NCBI GenBank assembly: GCA_030153605.1
Contig: JASKLO010000011.1
Location: 1 to 44,784 of the forward strand
From: Thermosipho sp. (in: thermotogales)
GTDB lineage: Bacteria > Thermotogota > Thermotogae > Thermotogales > Fervidobacteriaceae
DNA: 44,784 nucleotides
Direction: 5' to 3'
Position 1 is the stretch's first letter, and every line of letters begins with the position of its first letter. The position numbers were made by a program, and so were the translations under genes. The notes under the pieces were generated by a model, which saw nothing but the letters and a program-made list of their open reading frames with translations, had not been told where the DNA came from and did not search any database. Shown in pieces: positions 25,005 to 34,114 of this stretch.

Positions 25005-26513
25005 ATGTATTATAAAGTTTCTCGAGATCCTGTTCATTCTGAAATTTTCATGTACCCATTGGAAATAATTGCTTCTGATACAAAAGCAATGCAAAGATTA
25101 AGATATTTATCGCAACTTGTTGGAGCAGAGTATGTTTATCCTGGAGCAACTCATACTAGATTTTCACATTCCTTAGGTGTTATGCATATAGCTGGAATGT
25201 ATGCAGAACATCTTTTTGATTCTCCTGAACGAATAAGAATATTAAGATTAGCAGGATTATTGCATGATATTGGTCATGGCCCTTTTAGCCATCAATTTGA
25301 TGAGGTTGTTTACAAGAGAATGGGGCTCGATGATGGTCATGATGAATATAGAGAAAAAATATTACTTGAATATATGCCTGAAAAAATGTACGAAGTATAT
25401 GAGAAATCTCCTAGTAATTTAAAAAAGGCTGTTTGTGATGATTTAGAAATGGTTTTAGGAGAATGTTCCGATAATATAATTGATGATTTTAGAGAAGTAA
25501 TGAAAAGAGTAATAGAAATTTTTAATGGTGAAGATGAAGGAACAATTGATTTTGCAATTATTCAAGGCCCTTTGGGAGCAGATCGAATGGATTTTGTTTT
25601 AAGAGATTCTTATTTTGCTGGTACAAGAGGTTTTGGTACTGGTTCATTGGATAGATTGATTAGGAATTCTTTAATTGTAAGTAAGAATGGTAAAGATTAT
25701 TTAGCTTATAACATAAAAGTAATTGATGAAATATACACTATACTTTTTGGAAGATTTATGATGTATAAGAATGTATATTTTCACAAAACATCTCGTGCTG
25801 CAGATTTAATGATTCAAGAATTGTTAGATTTGGCATATAAACCATTAAAATTAAAAGAACGAGTTGAAAATTTAGAATCATTTATGGAGTTAACTGATCA
25901 AAAAATTATAAGTGAAATTGAAATTTTGTTTAATCAAATAGTGAATGAATATACTATTGACTCTTTTGAATTAACCAAAAAAGATATTTTAGATTACAAA
26001 ATAGATTTACAACCATTAGAATTAGATATTGTAATGGCATATGAAATAGTGGAAAGGTTAAAAAAGAGAGATTTATGGAAATCAATATTAGAAACACCTT
26101 TTTCAGTAGAAGGAATTGATCCTTCTGTTGCTAGTCAAGGTTTTGCAATGGATATTTTGCAAAAAATTAGACTTAAACTTGAACGAGCAATCGATAGATG
26201 TGAAGAATCTGATAGAGAAAAATTATCTATGATTTTATCTAATTTTGATGAAATTTTCAAAGTAGATACTCCATACAAACTTTCACTTGTACATCCAGAA
26301 GAATTTCTAAAGAGTAATATTTTTATTTTTGATACGTGGAAAAATAATGTGCTTACCTTTGATGAATATGTAAAACAATATCCAGCTTATAATTTGATGA
26401 GTAACAATTTGATTCAGATTGTAAGGGTATATGTCACAGAAGATGTTAGAGAATTATTAAAAAAATATGATATCCTTCCAAAAATTCAAACGTTATTAAC
26501 AACGAGGTGGTAA
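25005..26513 (+). CDS. HD-domain phosphohydrolase (dGTPase/SAMHD1-like superfamily)
   Basis: 502 aa. The N-terminal 200 residues form an HD domain: THTRFSHSLG near residue 46-55, then LLHDIGHGPFSHQFD near 85-99 with H87/D88, and the final conserved aspartate in GADRMDFVLRDSYF near 192. The order and the phrase IHDPVH-like start (RDPVHSEIF) match HD superfamily proteins related to dNTP triphosphohydrolases. The remaining 280 residues are mostly helical and uncharacterised. Substrate may be dNTPs or another phosphate ester. The start has GGAG about 8 nt upstream and the gene is followed after 1 nt by coaX, so it is a housekeeping operon member. Confidence 0.85.
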   Translation: MYYKVSRDPVHSEIFMYPLEIIASDTKAMQRLRYLSQLVGAEYVYPGATHTRFSHSLGVMHIAGMYAEHLFDSPERIRILRLAGLLHDIGHGPFSHQFDEVVYKRMGLDDGHDEYREKILLEYMPEKMYEVYEKSPSNLKKAVCDDLEMVLGECSDNIIDDFREVMKRVIEIFNGEDEGTIDFAIIQGPLGADRMDFVLRDSYFAGTRGFGTGSLDRLIRNSLIVSKNGKDYLAYNIKVIDEIYTILFGRFMMYKNVYFHKTSRAADLMIQELLDLAYKPLKLKERVENLESFMELTDQKIISEIEILFNQIVNEYTIDSFELTKKDILDYKIDLQPLELDIVMAYEIVERLKKRDLWKSILETPFSVEGIDPSVASQGFAMDILQKIRLKLERAIDRCEESDREKLSMILSNFDEIFKVDTPYKLSLVHPEEFLKSNIFIFDTWKNNVLTFDEYVKQYPAYNLMSNNLIQIVRVYVTEDVRELLKKYDILPKIQTLLTTRW

Positions 26514-26514
26514 T

Positions 26515-27267
26515 TTGTATTTGTTATTGGATGTTGGAAATACTCATACAACAATAGCCTTAACTAAAGATGGAAAAAAATTTGATACAAAAAGAATTTC
26601 TACAAAATTACTACAGACCGAAGATGAACTTTTTGTTTTCTTAAAAAATCTATATAATACAACTTTTAATAAAGTAGTTGTATCTTCGGTAGTGCCAAAT
26701 GTAAATCATATTTTGACTTTTTTTGCTCAAAAATATGTAGGTACTGATGCAATATTTGTAGAAGCTTCAAAATTTACAAAAATACTTTGGAATGTGAAGA
26801 CACCTGATGAAATAGGTGCTGACAGGGTAGCCGATGTCATAGCTGCCTACTACGATTATGGAAAAAGTGCATTAGTCGTGGATTTTGGAACCGCAATTAC
26901 AATTGAAGTTTTAATAGATGGAAAGTACGAAGGTGGAGTTATAATTCCGGGTTTTTCAATGTTAGTAAATTCTCTTTTTAAAGGTACTGCTAAGTTGCCA
27001 ATGGTTGAGATAAAACTTTCGGATTCGTTTATAGGTAAAGACACGGAAAGTAATATAAGAATTGGTACTATTAATGCTACTTTAGGAGGAATAAAATATA
27101 TTGTTGAAAAAATAAAAGAACAAATGCGAATTGAAGAAATCCCATTAATATTTACAGGAGGGCAAGCAAGACTTATAGAAAATCAAAATGTAATTGAAGA
27201 TGTAATTTTCGATTATAATTTAGGACTTAGGGGGATTTATTATTTTTATGAAAGCCTTACTAGTTAA
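26515..27267 (+). CDS. coaX: type III pantothenate kinase
   Basis: 250 aa from a TTG with GAGGTGG upstream. It phosphorylates pantothenate, the first step of CoA synthesis. The phosphate loop is DVGNTHTTIAL near residue 5-15, the conserved block DEIGADRVAD near 100-109 and the second phosphate motif DFGTAITIE near 122-130. The last conserved block is FTGGQAR near 219. No P-loop is present, as expected for the type III (acetate kinase-fold) enzymes that need a monovalent cation and are insensitive to CoA. It overlaps the next gene by 20 nt. Confidence 0.95.
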   Translation: MYLLLDVGNTHTTIALTKDGKKFDTKRISTKLLQTEDELFVFLKNLYNTTFNKVVVSSVVPNVNHILTFFAQKYVGTDAIFVEASKFTKILWNVKTPDEIGADRVADVIAAYYDYGKSALVVDFGTAITIEVLIDGKYEGGVIIPGFSMLVNSLFKGTAKLPMVEIKLSDSFIGKDTESNIRIGTINATLGGIKYIVEKIKEQMRIEEIPLIFTGGQARLIENQNVIEDVIFDYNLGLRGIYYFYESLTS

Positions 27268-28618
27268 CCCGTGGATAGAAGATTTTGCAGCATATGATTT
27301 TTGGTTAAAACCTTTAGGGTTGTTGTACGTAGGTTCGTATTTAAAACAAATTGGATTTGAAGTTTTTTTAATTGATTTAATGAATCGCCATGATAATGAA
27401 ATAAAAAATTATGTAAATGTACCAAAAGATAAATTTTATAATACAGGAAAGTTCCCACATAAAGAAATTAAAAAACCGGATATTTTGTCTTTTGTTCCTA
27501 GAAAATATAAAAGGTATGGTGCACCAGAAAAGTTTTTTGAAGATAAATTAAGAGAAATTGGTAATGTTGATGTTATTTTTGTTACATCAACACTTACTTA
27601 CTGGTATCCAGGTTACTGGGATACAATAAAATTTTTAAAAGATTTCTATGGTTCAAAAGTTCCTATTATTTTTGGAGGTTTTTACGTACGTAATCTTCCT
27701 TCTCATGCTAACCAGACTGGTGTGTATATTTTTAGTGGAAGTGACTTGAATAGAATACCAAAAATTTTAGAGAATATTTTTGACAAGAGTTTTGAAAAGA
27801 AATTTATAAATTGGTTTGAAAATCTTGATCCTGCATATGAGTTATATAATAATTTAGGATACTTAGTTTTTATAACTACATTGGGGTGTCCATACAAATG
27901 TTCTTATTGTATTGCTCATAGAATATGGAATGGGATAAGATTTAGAACTCCAGAAAAGGTTGTTGACTCAATAGAAAAGTATGTAGAAATGTTTAATATA
28001 GAAAATGTTGTTTTCTTTGATGATGCAATTTTGGTAAACGCAGAAAAACATTTTCATGTTATATTGAAAGAGATTATAAAAAGAAACTTAAAATTGAATT
28101 TTCATTTACCTAATGGTATTCATGCAAAATTGATAACTGAAAAAACTGCAGAACTTATGAAAGAAGCAAATTTCAAAACTATTAAACTTGGGTATGAGAC
28201 CACTGGAGAGCTCCAATTAAAAACAGGTGGGAAAGTTCGAGATGAGGATTTAATAAGGGCTTCGAGAATTTTGAGAAAATATGGTTTTACTGAAGAAGAA
28301 GTATCTGCTTATATAATGGTAAATATACCAGGACAAAAACCTTCAGATGTTATAGAGGCAATGAAAGTTTGTAAAAATGAAGGAATAGGTTTTTCGATTA
28401 ATGAGTTTACTCCGATTGTAGGTACAGATGACTGGATAAATTTAATTAATGAAGGAAAATTAACAGGAAGGGAAGATCCGGTCTTACTCAATAATACAGT
28501 TCTTCCTTTTTGGTGGAAACATGGAATGGATAGTGAATTAATACAGAAATTGAAACATATTGCAAAAAGAATAAAGGAAAGAGAGGTTATAGAAAACATT
28601 TATGACAATTTTGAGTAA
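27248..28618 (+). CDS. radical SAM protein with N-terminal B12-binding-like domain
   Basis: 456 aa. The N-terminal 170 residues resemble a cobalamin-binding domain: LVNPWIEDFAAYDFWLKPLG, then LYVGSYLKQIGFEVFLIDLM and VDVIFVTST, but no DxHxxG is present, so B12 may not be bound through a base-off His. The radical SAM cluster motif is C214-x3-C218-x2-C221 (CPYKCSYC), followed by FFDDAI and LGYETTGE. It is of the B12-rSAM superfamily that includes methyltransferases and many uncharacterised enzymes. No substrate can be named. It sits between coaX and a site-2-protease-like gene, overlapping both (20 nt and 17 nt), so coupled translation is likely. Confidence 0.88.
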   Translation: MKALLVNPWIEDFAAYDFWLKPLGLLYVGSYLKQIGFEVFLIDLMNRHDNEIKNYVNVPKDKFYNTGKFPHKEIKKPDILSFVPRKYKRYGAPEKFFEDKLREIGNVDVIFVTSTLTYWYPGYWDTIKFLKDFYGSKVPIIFGGFYVRNLPSHANQTGVYIFSGSDLNRIPKILENIFDKSFEKKFINWFENLDPAYELYNNLGYLVFITTLGCPYKCSYCIAHRIWNGIRFRTPEKVVDSIEKYVEMFNIENVVFFDDAILVNAEKHFHVILKEIIKRNLKLNFHLPNGIHAKLITEKTAELMKEANFKTIKLGYETTGELQLKTGGKVRDEDLIRASRILRKYGFTEEEVSAYIMVNIPGQKPSDVIEAMKVCKNEGIGFSINEFTPIVGTDDWINLINEGKLTGREDPVLLNNTVLPFWWKHGMDSELIQKLKHIAKRIKEREVIENIYDNFE

Positions 28619-29204
28619 TATTTTTTTAGGATTTTTGTCTGTTATTTTGGTTGTTTTACCAAGAGAATATCTTAAAGCTTTTGTCATTACAAAGTTAGGA
28701 GATTTGACTCCTAAAAAGTTAGGCAGACTTTCATTAAATCCGTTTGTTCATTTAGATCCAATTGGCACAATTACCTTTATACTATTTGATTTTGGTTGGT
28801 CTCGCCCAGTTCCTACTACACTTATAAAATCAAAAAAATCTAGAAAAAAACTAATACTTGTTTCAATTATCGGTCCAATTTTTGGTATAATATTATTTGT
28901 AATTTATGGTATAATTAGCAAGTATTTGAAGGACACTTATTTTTACTTAATTTTTTATAAAGCCACAAAATGGAGTTTAACTTATGCGATTTTTTCAATG
29001 TTTCCTATTCCACCATTAGATGGCTCTCGTTTTTTAGGAGCATTCTTACCTGATGAATATATAGAATGGTATCTAAAATATGAAGTTTATGGTATACTCT
29101 TTATGTTGGGTTTATTAATAATATGGATTCTTCCATTAATAATGAGTCCATTTGTTAATTTTATTGAGAATTTAACCAATTTCATTATAAATGGAGGGGG
29201 ATAA
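28602..29204 (+). CDS. site-2 protease-like membrane protein lacking the HExxH zinc motif
   Basis: 200 aa with four to six hydrophobic segments. The sequence after the first helix reads LGDLTPKKLGRLSLNPFVHLDPIGT, then FGWSRPVP, and later MFPIPPLDGSR. All three are conserved in M50/site-2 proteases (LGDPTAKxxGRLTLNPLxHIDPxGT, FGWAKPVP, NxxPxPPLDG). The zinc motif that should precede LGD is H-E-x-x-H; here it is R21-E22-Y-L-K25, with both histidines gone. The protein therefore keeps the fold but very probably not the protease activity. It overlaps the radical SAM gene by 17 nt and precedes the coiled-coil gene by 2 nt. Confidence 0.8.
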   Translation: MTILSNIFLGFLSVILVVLPREYLKAFVITKLGDLTPKKLGRLSLNPFVHLDPIGTITFILFDFGWSRPVPTTLIKSKKSRKKLILVSIIGPIFGIILFVIYGIISKYLKDTYFYLIFYKATKWSLTYAIFSMFPIPPLDGSRFLGAFLPDEYIEWYLKYEVYGILFMLGLLIIWILPLIMSPFVNFIENLTNFIINGGG

Positions 29205-29206
29205 AA

Positions 29207-29464
29207 ATGGAAGAAAAAATTAGGGAATTAGAGAATGTTATTGAGGAATTATTGAGGAAATATGAAGAATTAAAGAAAGAAAACAAAGAATTATGGAAAG
29301 AATTAAATGCTACAATTGAACGAGCAAATCAATTGGAACGTGAAAAAAGAGAATTAGAAGAGCTTTTAAGACAAAATGAAGGCACAATAGAAAACTTATT
29401 AGGAAAAGTTAAAAATCTATTAGGTACGGTTTCTGAGATAAATAATGGCGAAGAAAATATTTAA
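29207..29464 (+). CDS. small coiled-coil protein, ZapB-like
   Basis: 85 aa, with GGAGGGGG just upstream. Nearly the entire chain is one predicted coiled coil with leucines and isoleucines in heptad spacing (IRELENVIEELLRKYEEL, then ELWKELNATIERANQLEREK, and LLRQNEGTIENLLGKV). No other domain. It overlaps the start of the ZapA-like gene by 20 nt. In gamma-proteobacteria ZapB is a similar-sized coiled coil that partners ZapA; the pairing is suggestive here but the sequence alone does not prove the function. Confidence 0.6.
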   Translation: MEEKIRELENVIEELLRKYEELKKENKELWKELNATIERANQLEREKRELEELLRQNEGTIENLLGKVKNLLGTVSEINNGEENI

Positions 29465-29711
29465 TCTAGGGTTACGTAAATTTGTAGTAGAAAGTGACTC
29501 CAGTAATGATGTTTTAGATTTTATAGAGGAAAAACTTGAACAATTGAATAATAAATATAGTTATCTTTCATCGATTGATGAGAGATTTCTTGCTATTATT
29601 TGTGAATTACTAGAAAATGAATATAAAAATCAAGCTTTGATTGAACATTTATTGGAAAAATTAAAAAGTCTTGCTGCTGGAGGCTCAGAAATTGAAGATA
29701 GGACTATTTGA
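29445..29711 (+). CDS. zapA: ZapA-like cell division protein
   Basis: 88 aa. The start KKIFNLGLRKFVVESDSSNDVLDFIEEKLEQLNNKYS reads as a short beta-hairpin then a long helix, the layout of ZapA, in which the N-terminal strand domain binds FtsZ and the C-terminal helix dimerises. The rest, IDERFLAIICELLENEYKNQ, gives the helical stalk. Length is normal. It overlaps the coiled-coil gene by 20 nt and the murI gene by about 20 nt, so it lies in a compact division and envelope cluster. Recognition is by fold pattern, since ZapA sequences vary. Confidence 0.6.
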   Translation: MAKKIFNLGLRKFVVESDSSNDVLDFIEEKLEQLNNKYSYLSSIDERFLAIICELLENEYKNQALIEHLLEKLKSLAAGGSEIEDRTI

Positions 29712-30489
29712 TTCTGGAATAGGTGGAATTTCAGTTCTGAAAAAGCTTACATATTTAAACGGTGCTCATTATATTTATATTGCTGACACAGATAGAGCAC
29801 CATATGGTATTAAAACTCCAGAAATGTTGGAGAGTTTTGTTTTTCAATTTATGAAATTTTTCGAACATAAAAATGTTGACGAAATTTTTGCCGCATGTAA
29901 TACCACTGATTCTATAATAATTGAAAAAGGTTTAAAATTTGATATAAAATATCATAGCATTGTGAAGGCTGGAGTTTGTGCTAGTAAATCTAAGAATGTA
30001 GGTGTAATTGGCACAAATGTTACAATAAAGAATGAAACATATAAGAAACAACTTGAAAAACTTGATAAAAGAGTTTATCAGAAATCAGCACAACTTTTTG
30101 TTTCACTGGTAGAAGAAGGCATCTTTTATGGAAGAATGGTCGAAGCAATTGCTAATTTTTATTTAAATTCTTTCAAAAAAACGAATATCGAAGAGTTGAT
30201 TTTAGGTTGTACTCACTTTCCATTTTTAAAAGGAATTATATCTAGGGTTCTACCAAATGTGAAGATCATAGATCCAGCAGAAGAATTATCAAAAGAAATA
30301 GCGGTTGATAAAAGCCGTAGGCCATTTGTTGAATTCTATGTTACTGGTGATATAAAAGATTTTGAGAGAAAGCTAAAAAGGATTAATTTTAGAGTGCCTC
30401 ATGTTGTACACAAATTAAAGGTAGAACGTTTAAAGGTGGGTAACAGTGAAAAAGCTAATATTGCTAACTGGAATGTCAGGAGCGGGTAA
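29692..30489 (+). CDS. murI: glutamate racemase
   Basis: 265 aa from the TTG at 29692, chosen because GGAGG lies 6-8 nt upstream; a longer frame opens at 29671. It makes D-glutamate for peptidoglycan. The start is IGLFDSGIGGISVL, with the catalytic base aspartate, and the two catalytic cysteines are in AACNTTDS near residue 70 and LGCTHFPFL near 177. The C-terminal 40 residues after DPAEEL are less conserved. It overlaps rapZ by 44 nt, which is a long overlap and implies coupled expression. Confidence 0.92.
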   Translation: MKIGLFDSGIGGISVLKKLTYLNGAHYIYIADTDRAPYGIKTPEMLESFVFQFMKFFEHKNVDEIFAACNTTDSIIIEKGLKFDIKYHSIVKAGVCASKSKNVGVIGTNVTIKNETYKKQLEKLDKRVYQKSAQLFVSLVEEGIFYGRMVEAIANFYLNSFKKTNIEELILGCTHFPFLKGIISRVLPNVKIIDPAEELSKEIAVDKSRRPFVEFYVTGDIKDFERKLKRINFRVPHVVHKLKVERLKVGNSEKANIANWNVRSG

Positions 30490-31285
30490 ATCTACTGCTT
30501 TAGGTTTACTCGAAGATTTGGGGTTTTATTGTATAGATAATTTTCCGCCGGCATTAATTGATAAGTTATTGCCGGTTTTATCTATAAATATTGAAAATTT
30601 AGCTCTGGTGATAGATGTTAGAAGTGGTGAGTTGGATAAATTAGAAAGCGTTGTTAAATCTTTAAAGGAAAAATATAATAAGGTTTTGCAGATAATTTTT
30701 CTTACTGCAAAAAAAGAAATTTTAATTAACAGGTTTGCTTTAACTAGAAGGAATCATCCTCTTTTGAAAGAAAAATTTTCTTTAGAAAAAGCTATTGATG
30801 AAGAAAAAAAATATTTGTCTCCAATATTAGAAATTTCTGATGTTGTAATTGATACTTCTAATTTAAATCCTCATCAATTAAGGGAAAAATTAAAAAAGAT
30901 TTTAGAAGGTTTAACATATAGATTTTCCCTTAGAATAGTTAGTTTTGGATTCAAATATGGTATACCTTTGGATGTGGATTTTGTTTTTGATGTTAGATTT
31001 TTTCCTAATCCTTTTTATGTGAGAGATTTAAAAAATAAAACAGGTAAAGATAAAGAAGTGAAGGAATTTATGTATAATACTGAAGGTGTGGAAACTTTTA
31101 TGGAATTTTTGGAAAAAATAATAGACTTTTCAATCAAAAGATACGAAAATGAAGGTAGAATGGAATTAAATATAGGTATAGGATGTACAGGAGGCCAACA
31201 TAGGTCTGTTTTTTTTGCAGAAGAATTGGGGAAAAAATTCTCTGAAAAATATAATGTTAATATCGAACATCGGGATGTGAAGTAA
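30446..31285 (+). CDS. rapZ: RapZ-family nucleotide-binding protein (YvcJ)
   Basis: 279 aa, standard length. It has P-loop GMSGAGKS at residues 9-16, the IDNFPP motif at about 30, RRNHPL near 108, SFGFKYG near 166, and the C-terminal DVRFFPNPFYV and GCTGGQHRSVFF. In E. coli RapZ guides RNase E to a small RNA; in Firmicutes the homologue YvcJ is a GTP/ATP-binding protein linked to cell-wall precursor control. It is followed at once by cofD/yvcK and whiA, the same trio as in Firmicutes. Confidence 0.94.
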   Translation: MKKLILLTGMSGAGKSTALGLLEDLGFYCIDNFPPALIDKLLPVLSINIENLALVIDVRSGELDKLESVVKSLKEKYNKVLQIIFLTAKKEILINRFALTRRNHPLLKEKFSLEKAIDEEKKYLSPILEISDVVIDTSNLNPHQLREKLKKILEGLTYRFSLRIVSFGFKYGIPLDVDFVFDVRFFPNPFYVRDLKNKTGKDKEVKEFMYNTEGVETFMEFLEKIIDFSIKRYENEGRMELNIGIGCTGGQHRSVFFAEELGKKFSEKYNVNIEHRDVK

Positions 31286-32227
31286 GTGAATATTGTAGCT
31301 GTTGGTGGTGGTACAGGAATTTCTACATTACTGCGTGGGTTGAAATTTTTTGATGAAATAGATATTAGTGCTATTGTAACTGTAACAGATGAAGGAGGAA
31401 GTTCAGGAATATTACGTACTGAATATTTAGTTCCTCCTCCTGGTGATGTAAGAAATAACTTAGTAGCCTTAGCTAAAGATGAAAAGATTTTAGGTAATCT
31501 TTTTAATTTTAGATTTTCGGATGGATTTCTTTCTGGTCATACTGTAGGAAATATAATTTTAACTGCTCTAACTAAGATTACTGGAAGTTTTTCAAAAGCT
31601 ATTGAACTTGCTTCTCAAGTTTTAGCAATAAAAGGTCAGGTAATTCCTGTTTCTGAAGACTTAGTAAGAATTGTAGCAATTTATGAAGATGGTACTAAAG
31701 CAATAGGCGAAAGTCAGATACAGAAAGTGATTGGTAAAAAAATTAAAAATGTTTACTTAGATAAGAGTGATGTTATAATATTTGATGATGCAAAAAAAGC
31801 TTTACAAAAAGCAGATGTAATAATCTTTGGCCCTGGGAGTTTATATACAAGTATTATTTCAAATATTTTAGTACAAGGTTTTGTTGAAACTGTTGAAAAT
31901 AACACAAATGCGATTTTAATATATGTTTCTAACATTATGACTCAAGCAAGTGAGTCATATAAGTTTTTGTTATCAGATCATGTAAAAGTTATCGAAAAAT
32001 ATCTTGGGCGACGATTAGATTATATTATTGCTAATAAATCGATTTTACCTGAAGAAATTTTGGAAAGTTATAAAAGAGAATTAGCAGAACCTGTAAAAAT
32101 TGATTTAGATGATCAAAGAATTATAAAAGAGAATTTAGTTGAAATAATTATAGATAAAGATGGAAGGCAAAAAATAAGGCATGATCCATTGAAGTTAGCA
32201 AGTTTAATTATGAGTGTAATTAGGTGA
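31286..32227 (+). CDS. gluconeogenesis factor, CofD/YvcK-like protein
   Basis: 313 aa from a GTG with no gap after rapZ. The start VAVGGGTGISTLLRGL with glycine-rich nucleotide motif, then TDEGGSSGILR and VPPPGDVRNNLVAL, and GHTVGNIIL are family signatures. YvcK in Bacillus is needed for growth on gluconeogenic substrates and for cell-wall homeostasis, and binds UDP-sugars. It is distinct from the F420 enzyme CofD despite the shared fold; no F420 genes are visible. FGPGSLYTS near residue 190 is also conserved. Confidence 0.93.
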   Translation: MNIVAVGGGTGISTLLRGLKFFDEIDISAIVTVTDEGGSSGILRTEYLVPPPGDVRNNLVALAKDEKILGNLFNFRFSDGFLSGHTVGNIILTALTKITGSFSKAIELASQVLAIKGQVIPVSEDLVRIVAIYEDGTKAIGESQIQKVIGKKIKNVYLDKSDVIIFDDAKKALQKADVIIFGPGSLYTSIISNILVQGFVETVENNTNAILIYVSNIMTQASESYKFLLSDHVKVIEKYLGRRLDYIIANKSILPEEILESYKRELAEPVKIDLDDQRIIKENLVEIIIDKDGRQKIRHDPLKLASLIMSVIR

Positions 32228-32231
32228 GAAA

Positions 32232-33152
32232 ATGTTATATACCTTTTCTGAAGATGTAAAAGGTGAATTGTGTCAGCTAGATATCAATTCAATAGATGAA
32301 GCAAAGTCTGAAATTTCAGGATTTTTAAAAGCTAGAGGTATTATTACAAGAACATCAAATGATATTTTTATAAACTTAGAAGTAGGTTTTATACCTGCTG
32401 CAAGAAGAATTATGAATCTTTTAAGCACTATTGGTGTAGATAAAAAGAGACTTACAATGATACGAAATAGGTTGAAAAGAAAAAGAGTACAAATTTTTAT
32501 TCCTATTTCTATTCTTGAAAAACTATCAATATCACCGATCGAAGTACCAAATTATATTTTTAATGATATCAGTTATTTTTCAGCTTTTTTAAGAGGAGTT
32601 TTTGTGACAAGTGGTTCTTTAACTGATCCAATTAAGAGTTATCACTTTGAAATAGTATCTCATAGCGAGGAATTATTACAAATTGTTGATAAACAGCTTA
32701 AGGATATTTTAGGTGTTAAAGGGCGAATTGTAAAACTTAATTATAATTATAGGTATTATTTAAAAAAATCTCGAGATATTATTGAAATACTTTATTTTAT
32801 GGGGGCTCAGCGAGCCGCAGATAAAATGGAAAAAATAGTTAGTTCAAGGGAAATAAAGGGTGACTTCAATAGATCAATGAATTTTTTAAGTGCAAATGCT
32901 AAAAAGGTTGGTGAAAGTAACGCAAAACAAATTAAACTTATAAGGACAATTGCCGAAAAATATGGTTTAGAGATACTACCTGAGGATTTACGAAATATTG
33001 CCCTTGCTAGACTTGAAAATGAAGATTTAAGCTTATCTGATTTAGGCAAATTGTTTGATCCACCACTCACTAAAACTATGGTATATAACCGTTTTAAAAA
33101 GATAAGAAAAATTTTTGAAAATATTGAAACAAAACGGAGTGAAAAATCATGA
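32232..33152 (+). CDS. whiA: DNA-binding protein WhiA
   Basis: 306 aa. The N-terminal two-thirds is a LAGLIDADG-like fold ([22 protein letters not shown] near residue 117), without the catalytic acids of homing endonucleases, and the C-terminal 80 residues form a helix-turn-helix ([25 protein letters not shown] then [26 protein letters not shown]). WhiA in Gram-positive bacteria regulates cell division and chromosome segregation. It ends the rapZ-cofD-whiA trio and overlaps nrdR by 4 nt. Confidence 0.93.
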   Translation: MLYTFSEDVKGELCQLDINSIDEAKSEISGFLKARGIITRTSNDIFINLEVGFIPAARRIMNLLSTIGVDKKRLTMIRNRLKRKRVQIFIPISILEKLSISPIEVPNYIFNDISYFSAFLRGVFVTSGSLTDPIKSYHFEIVSHSEELLQIVDKQLKDILGVKGRIVKLNYNYRYYLKKSRDIIEILYFMGAQRAADKMEKIVSSREIKGDFNRSMNFLSANAKKVGESNAKQIKLIRTIAEKYGLEILPEDLRNIALARLENEDLSLSDLGKLFDPPLTKTMVYNRFKKIRKIFENIETKRSEKS

Positions 33153-33607
33153 AATGTCCATTTTGTGGTTTTGAAGAAACCAGAGTACTTGATTCTAGGC
33201 TCGATTCATCAGGGTTTACTGTAAGAAGAAGAAGAGAATGCTTGAATTGTAAAGGTAGATTTACAACTTATGAGAGATATGAATTCGGACCAATATTTGT
33301 TGTTAAGAAGGATGGCAGAAGGGAAAAATTCAATCGAGAAAAAATATTAACTGGAATTATGAAAGCATGTGAAAAAACTCCTGTTACATTAGATGAAATG
33401 GAAAAAGCTGTTGATAGTATAGTGAATAAGTTGCAGAAATCGGGAAACCTGGAAGTTTCAAGCACGGAGATTGGTCAACTTGTGATGGAACAGTTGAAAA
33501 AATTAAATGAAGTTGCATATGTTAGATTTGCTTCAGTTTATAAAGATTTTAGGGAAATAGATCAGTTTCTTGAAGTAGTAAGAGAATTAAAAGATGATAA
33601 TAAATAA
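33149..33607 (+). CDS. nrdR: transcriptional repressor NrdR
   Basis: 152 aa. It represses ribonucleotide reductase genes according to ATP and dATP levels. The N-terminal zinc ribbon uses C3, C6, C31 and C34 ([17 protein letters not shown] and [17 protein letters not shown]), and the ATP-cone follows ([30 protein letters not shown]). Length and order are exactly those of the family. No ribonucleotide reductase gene is in the window, so NrdR acts elsewhere. Confidence 0.95.
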   Translation: MKCPFCGFEETRVLDSRLDSSGFTVRRRRECLNCKGRFTTYERYEFGPIFVVKKDGRREKFNREKILTGIMKACEKTPVTLDEMEKAVDSIVNKLQKSGNLEVSSTEIGQLVMEQLKKLNEVAYVRFASVYKDFREIDQFLEVVRELKDDNK

Positions 33608-33629
33608 AATAGAGTTTGGAGGTGCTGAA

Positions 33630-34100
33630 ATGGCAAAAGAAACAATTTTTTTAACAAAAGAAGGTTATGAAAAGTTAAAAAAAGAACTTGAAACTTTAAA
33701 ACAAAAGCTCATGTTTGATATTGCAGAGAGAATTAAAGAAGCAAGGGAACTTGGAGATTTATCAGAAAATTCTGAATATCAGGAAGCTAAAAATGAGCAA
33801 GGTAGAATAGCCGCTAGGGTTAATGAGCTTGAGAATATGCTTTCAAAAGCAGAAGTTATTGAAAGTCTAGGTACAAATTCTGTGAATATTGGTAATTGGG
33901 TTATTATTAAAAATTTAAGTACTGGAGAAGAAAAGAAAATTCAAATTGTAACTCCTCATGAGGCAGATGTTTTTCAAAATAAGATTAGTATTGAATCTCC
34001 TTTAGGAAGAGCTTTAGTTGGTAAAAAAGTTGGAGAAACAGTAAAGATTAAAGCACCAAATGGGGCCTTTAAATATGAAATTATAGGAATTCAGGTTTAA
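33630..34100 (+). CDS. greA: transcription elongation factor GreA
   Basis: 156 aa from the ATG at 33630 with GGAGGTG upstream; the longer frame from 33594 overlaps nrdR and lacks a ribosome site. It rescues backtracked RNA polymerase by stimulating transcript cleavage. The N-terminal coiled coil has [17 protein letters not shown] and [20 protein letters not shown], whose acidic tip (D and E) enters the polymerase channel. The C-terminal FKBP-like domain ends [18 protein letters not shown]. It precedes lysS by 14 nt. Confidence 0.95.
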   Translation: MAKETIFLTKEGYEKLKKELETLKQKLMFDIAERIKEARELGDLSENSEYQEAKNEQGRIAARVNELENMLSKAEVIESLGTNSVNIGNWVIIKNLSTGEEKKIQIVTPHEADVFQNKISIESPLGRALVGKKVGETVKIKAPNGAFKYEIIGIQV

Positions 34101-34114
34101 CAGGAGGGATAAAA

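Noticed and set aside
31286-32227. F420 biosynthesis CofD
   Set aside because: The rapZ and whiA neighbours and the GDVRNNLVAL motif identify the YvcK gluconeogenesis factor; no other F420 gene is present.
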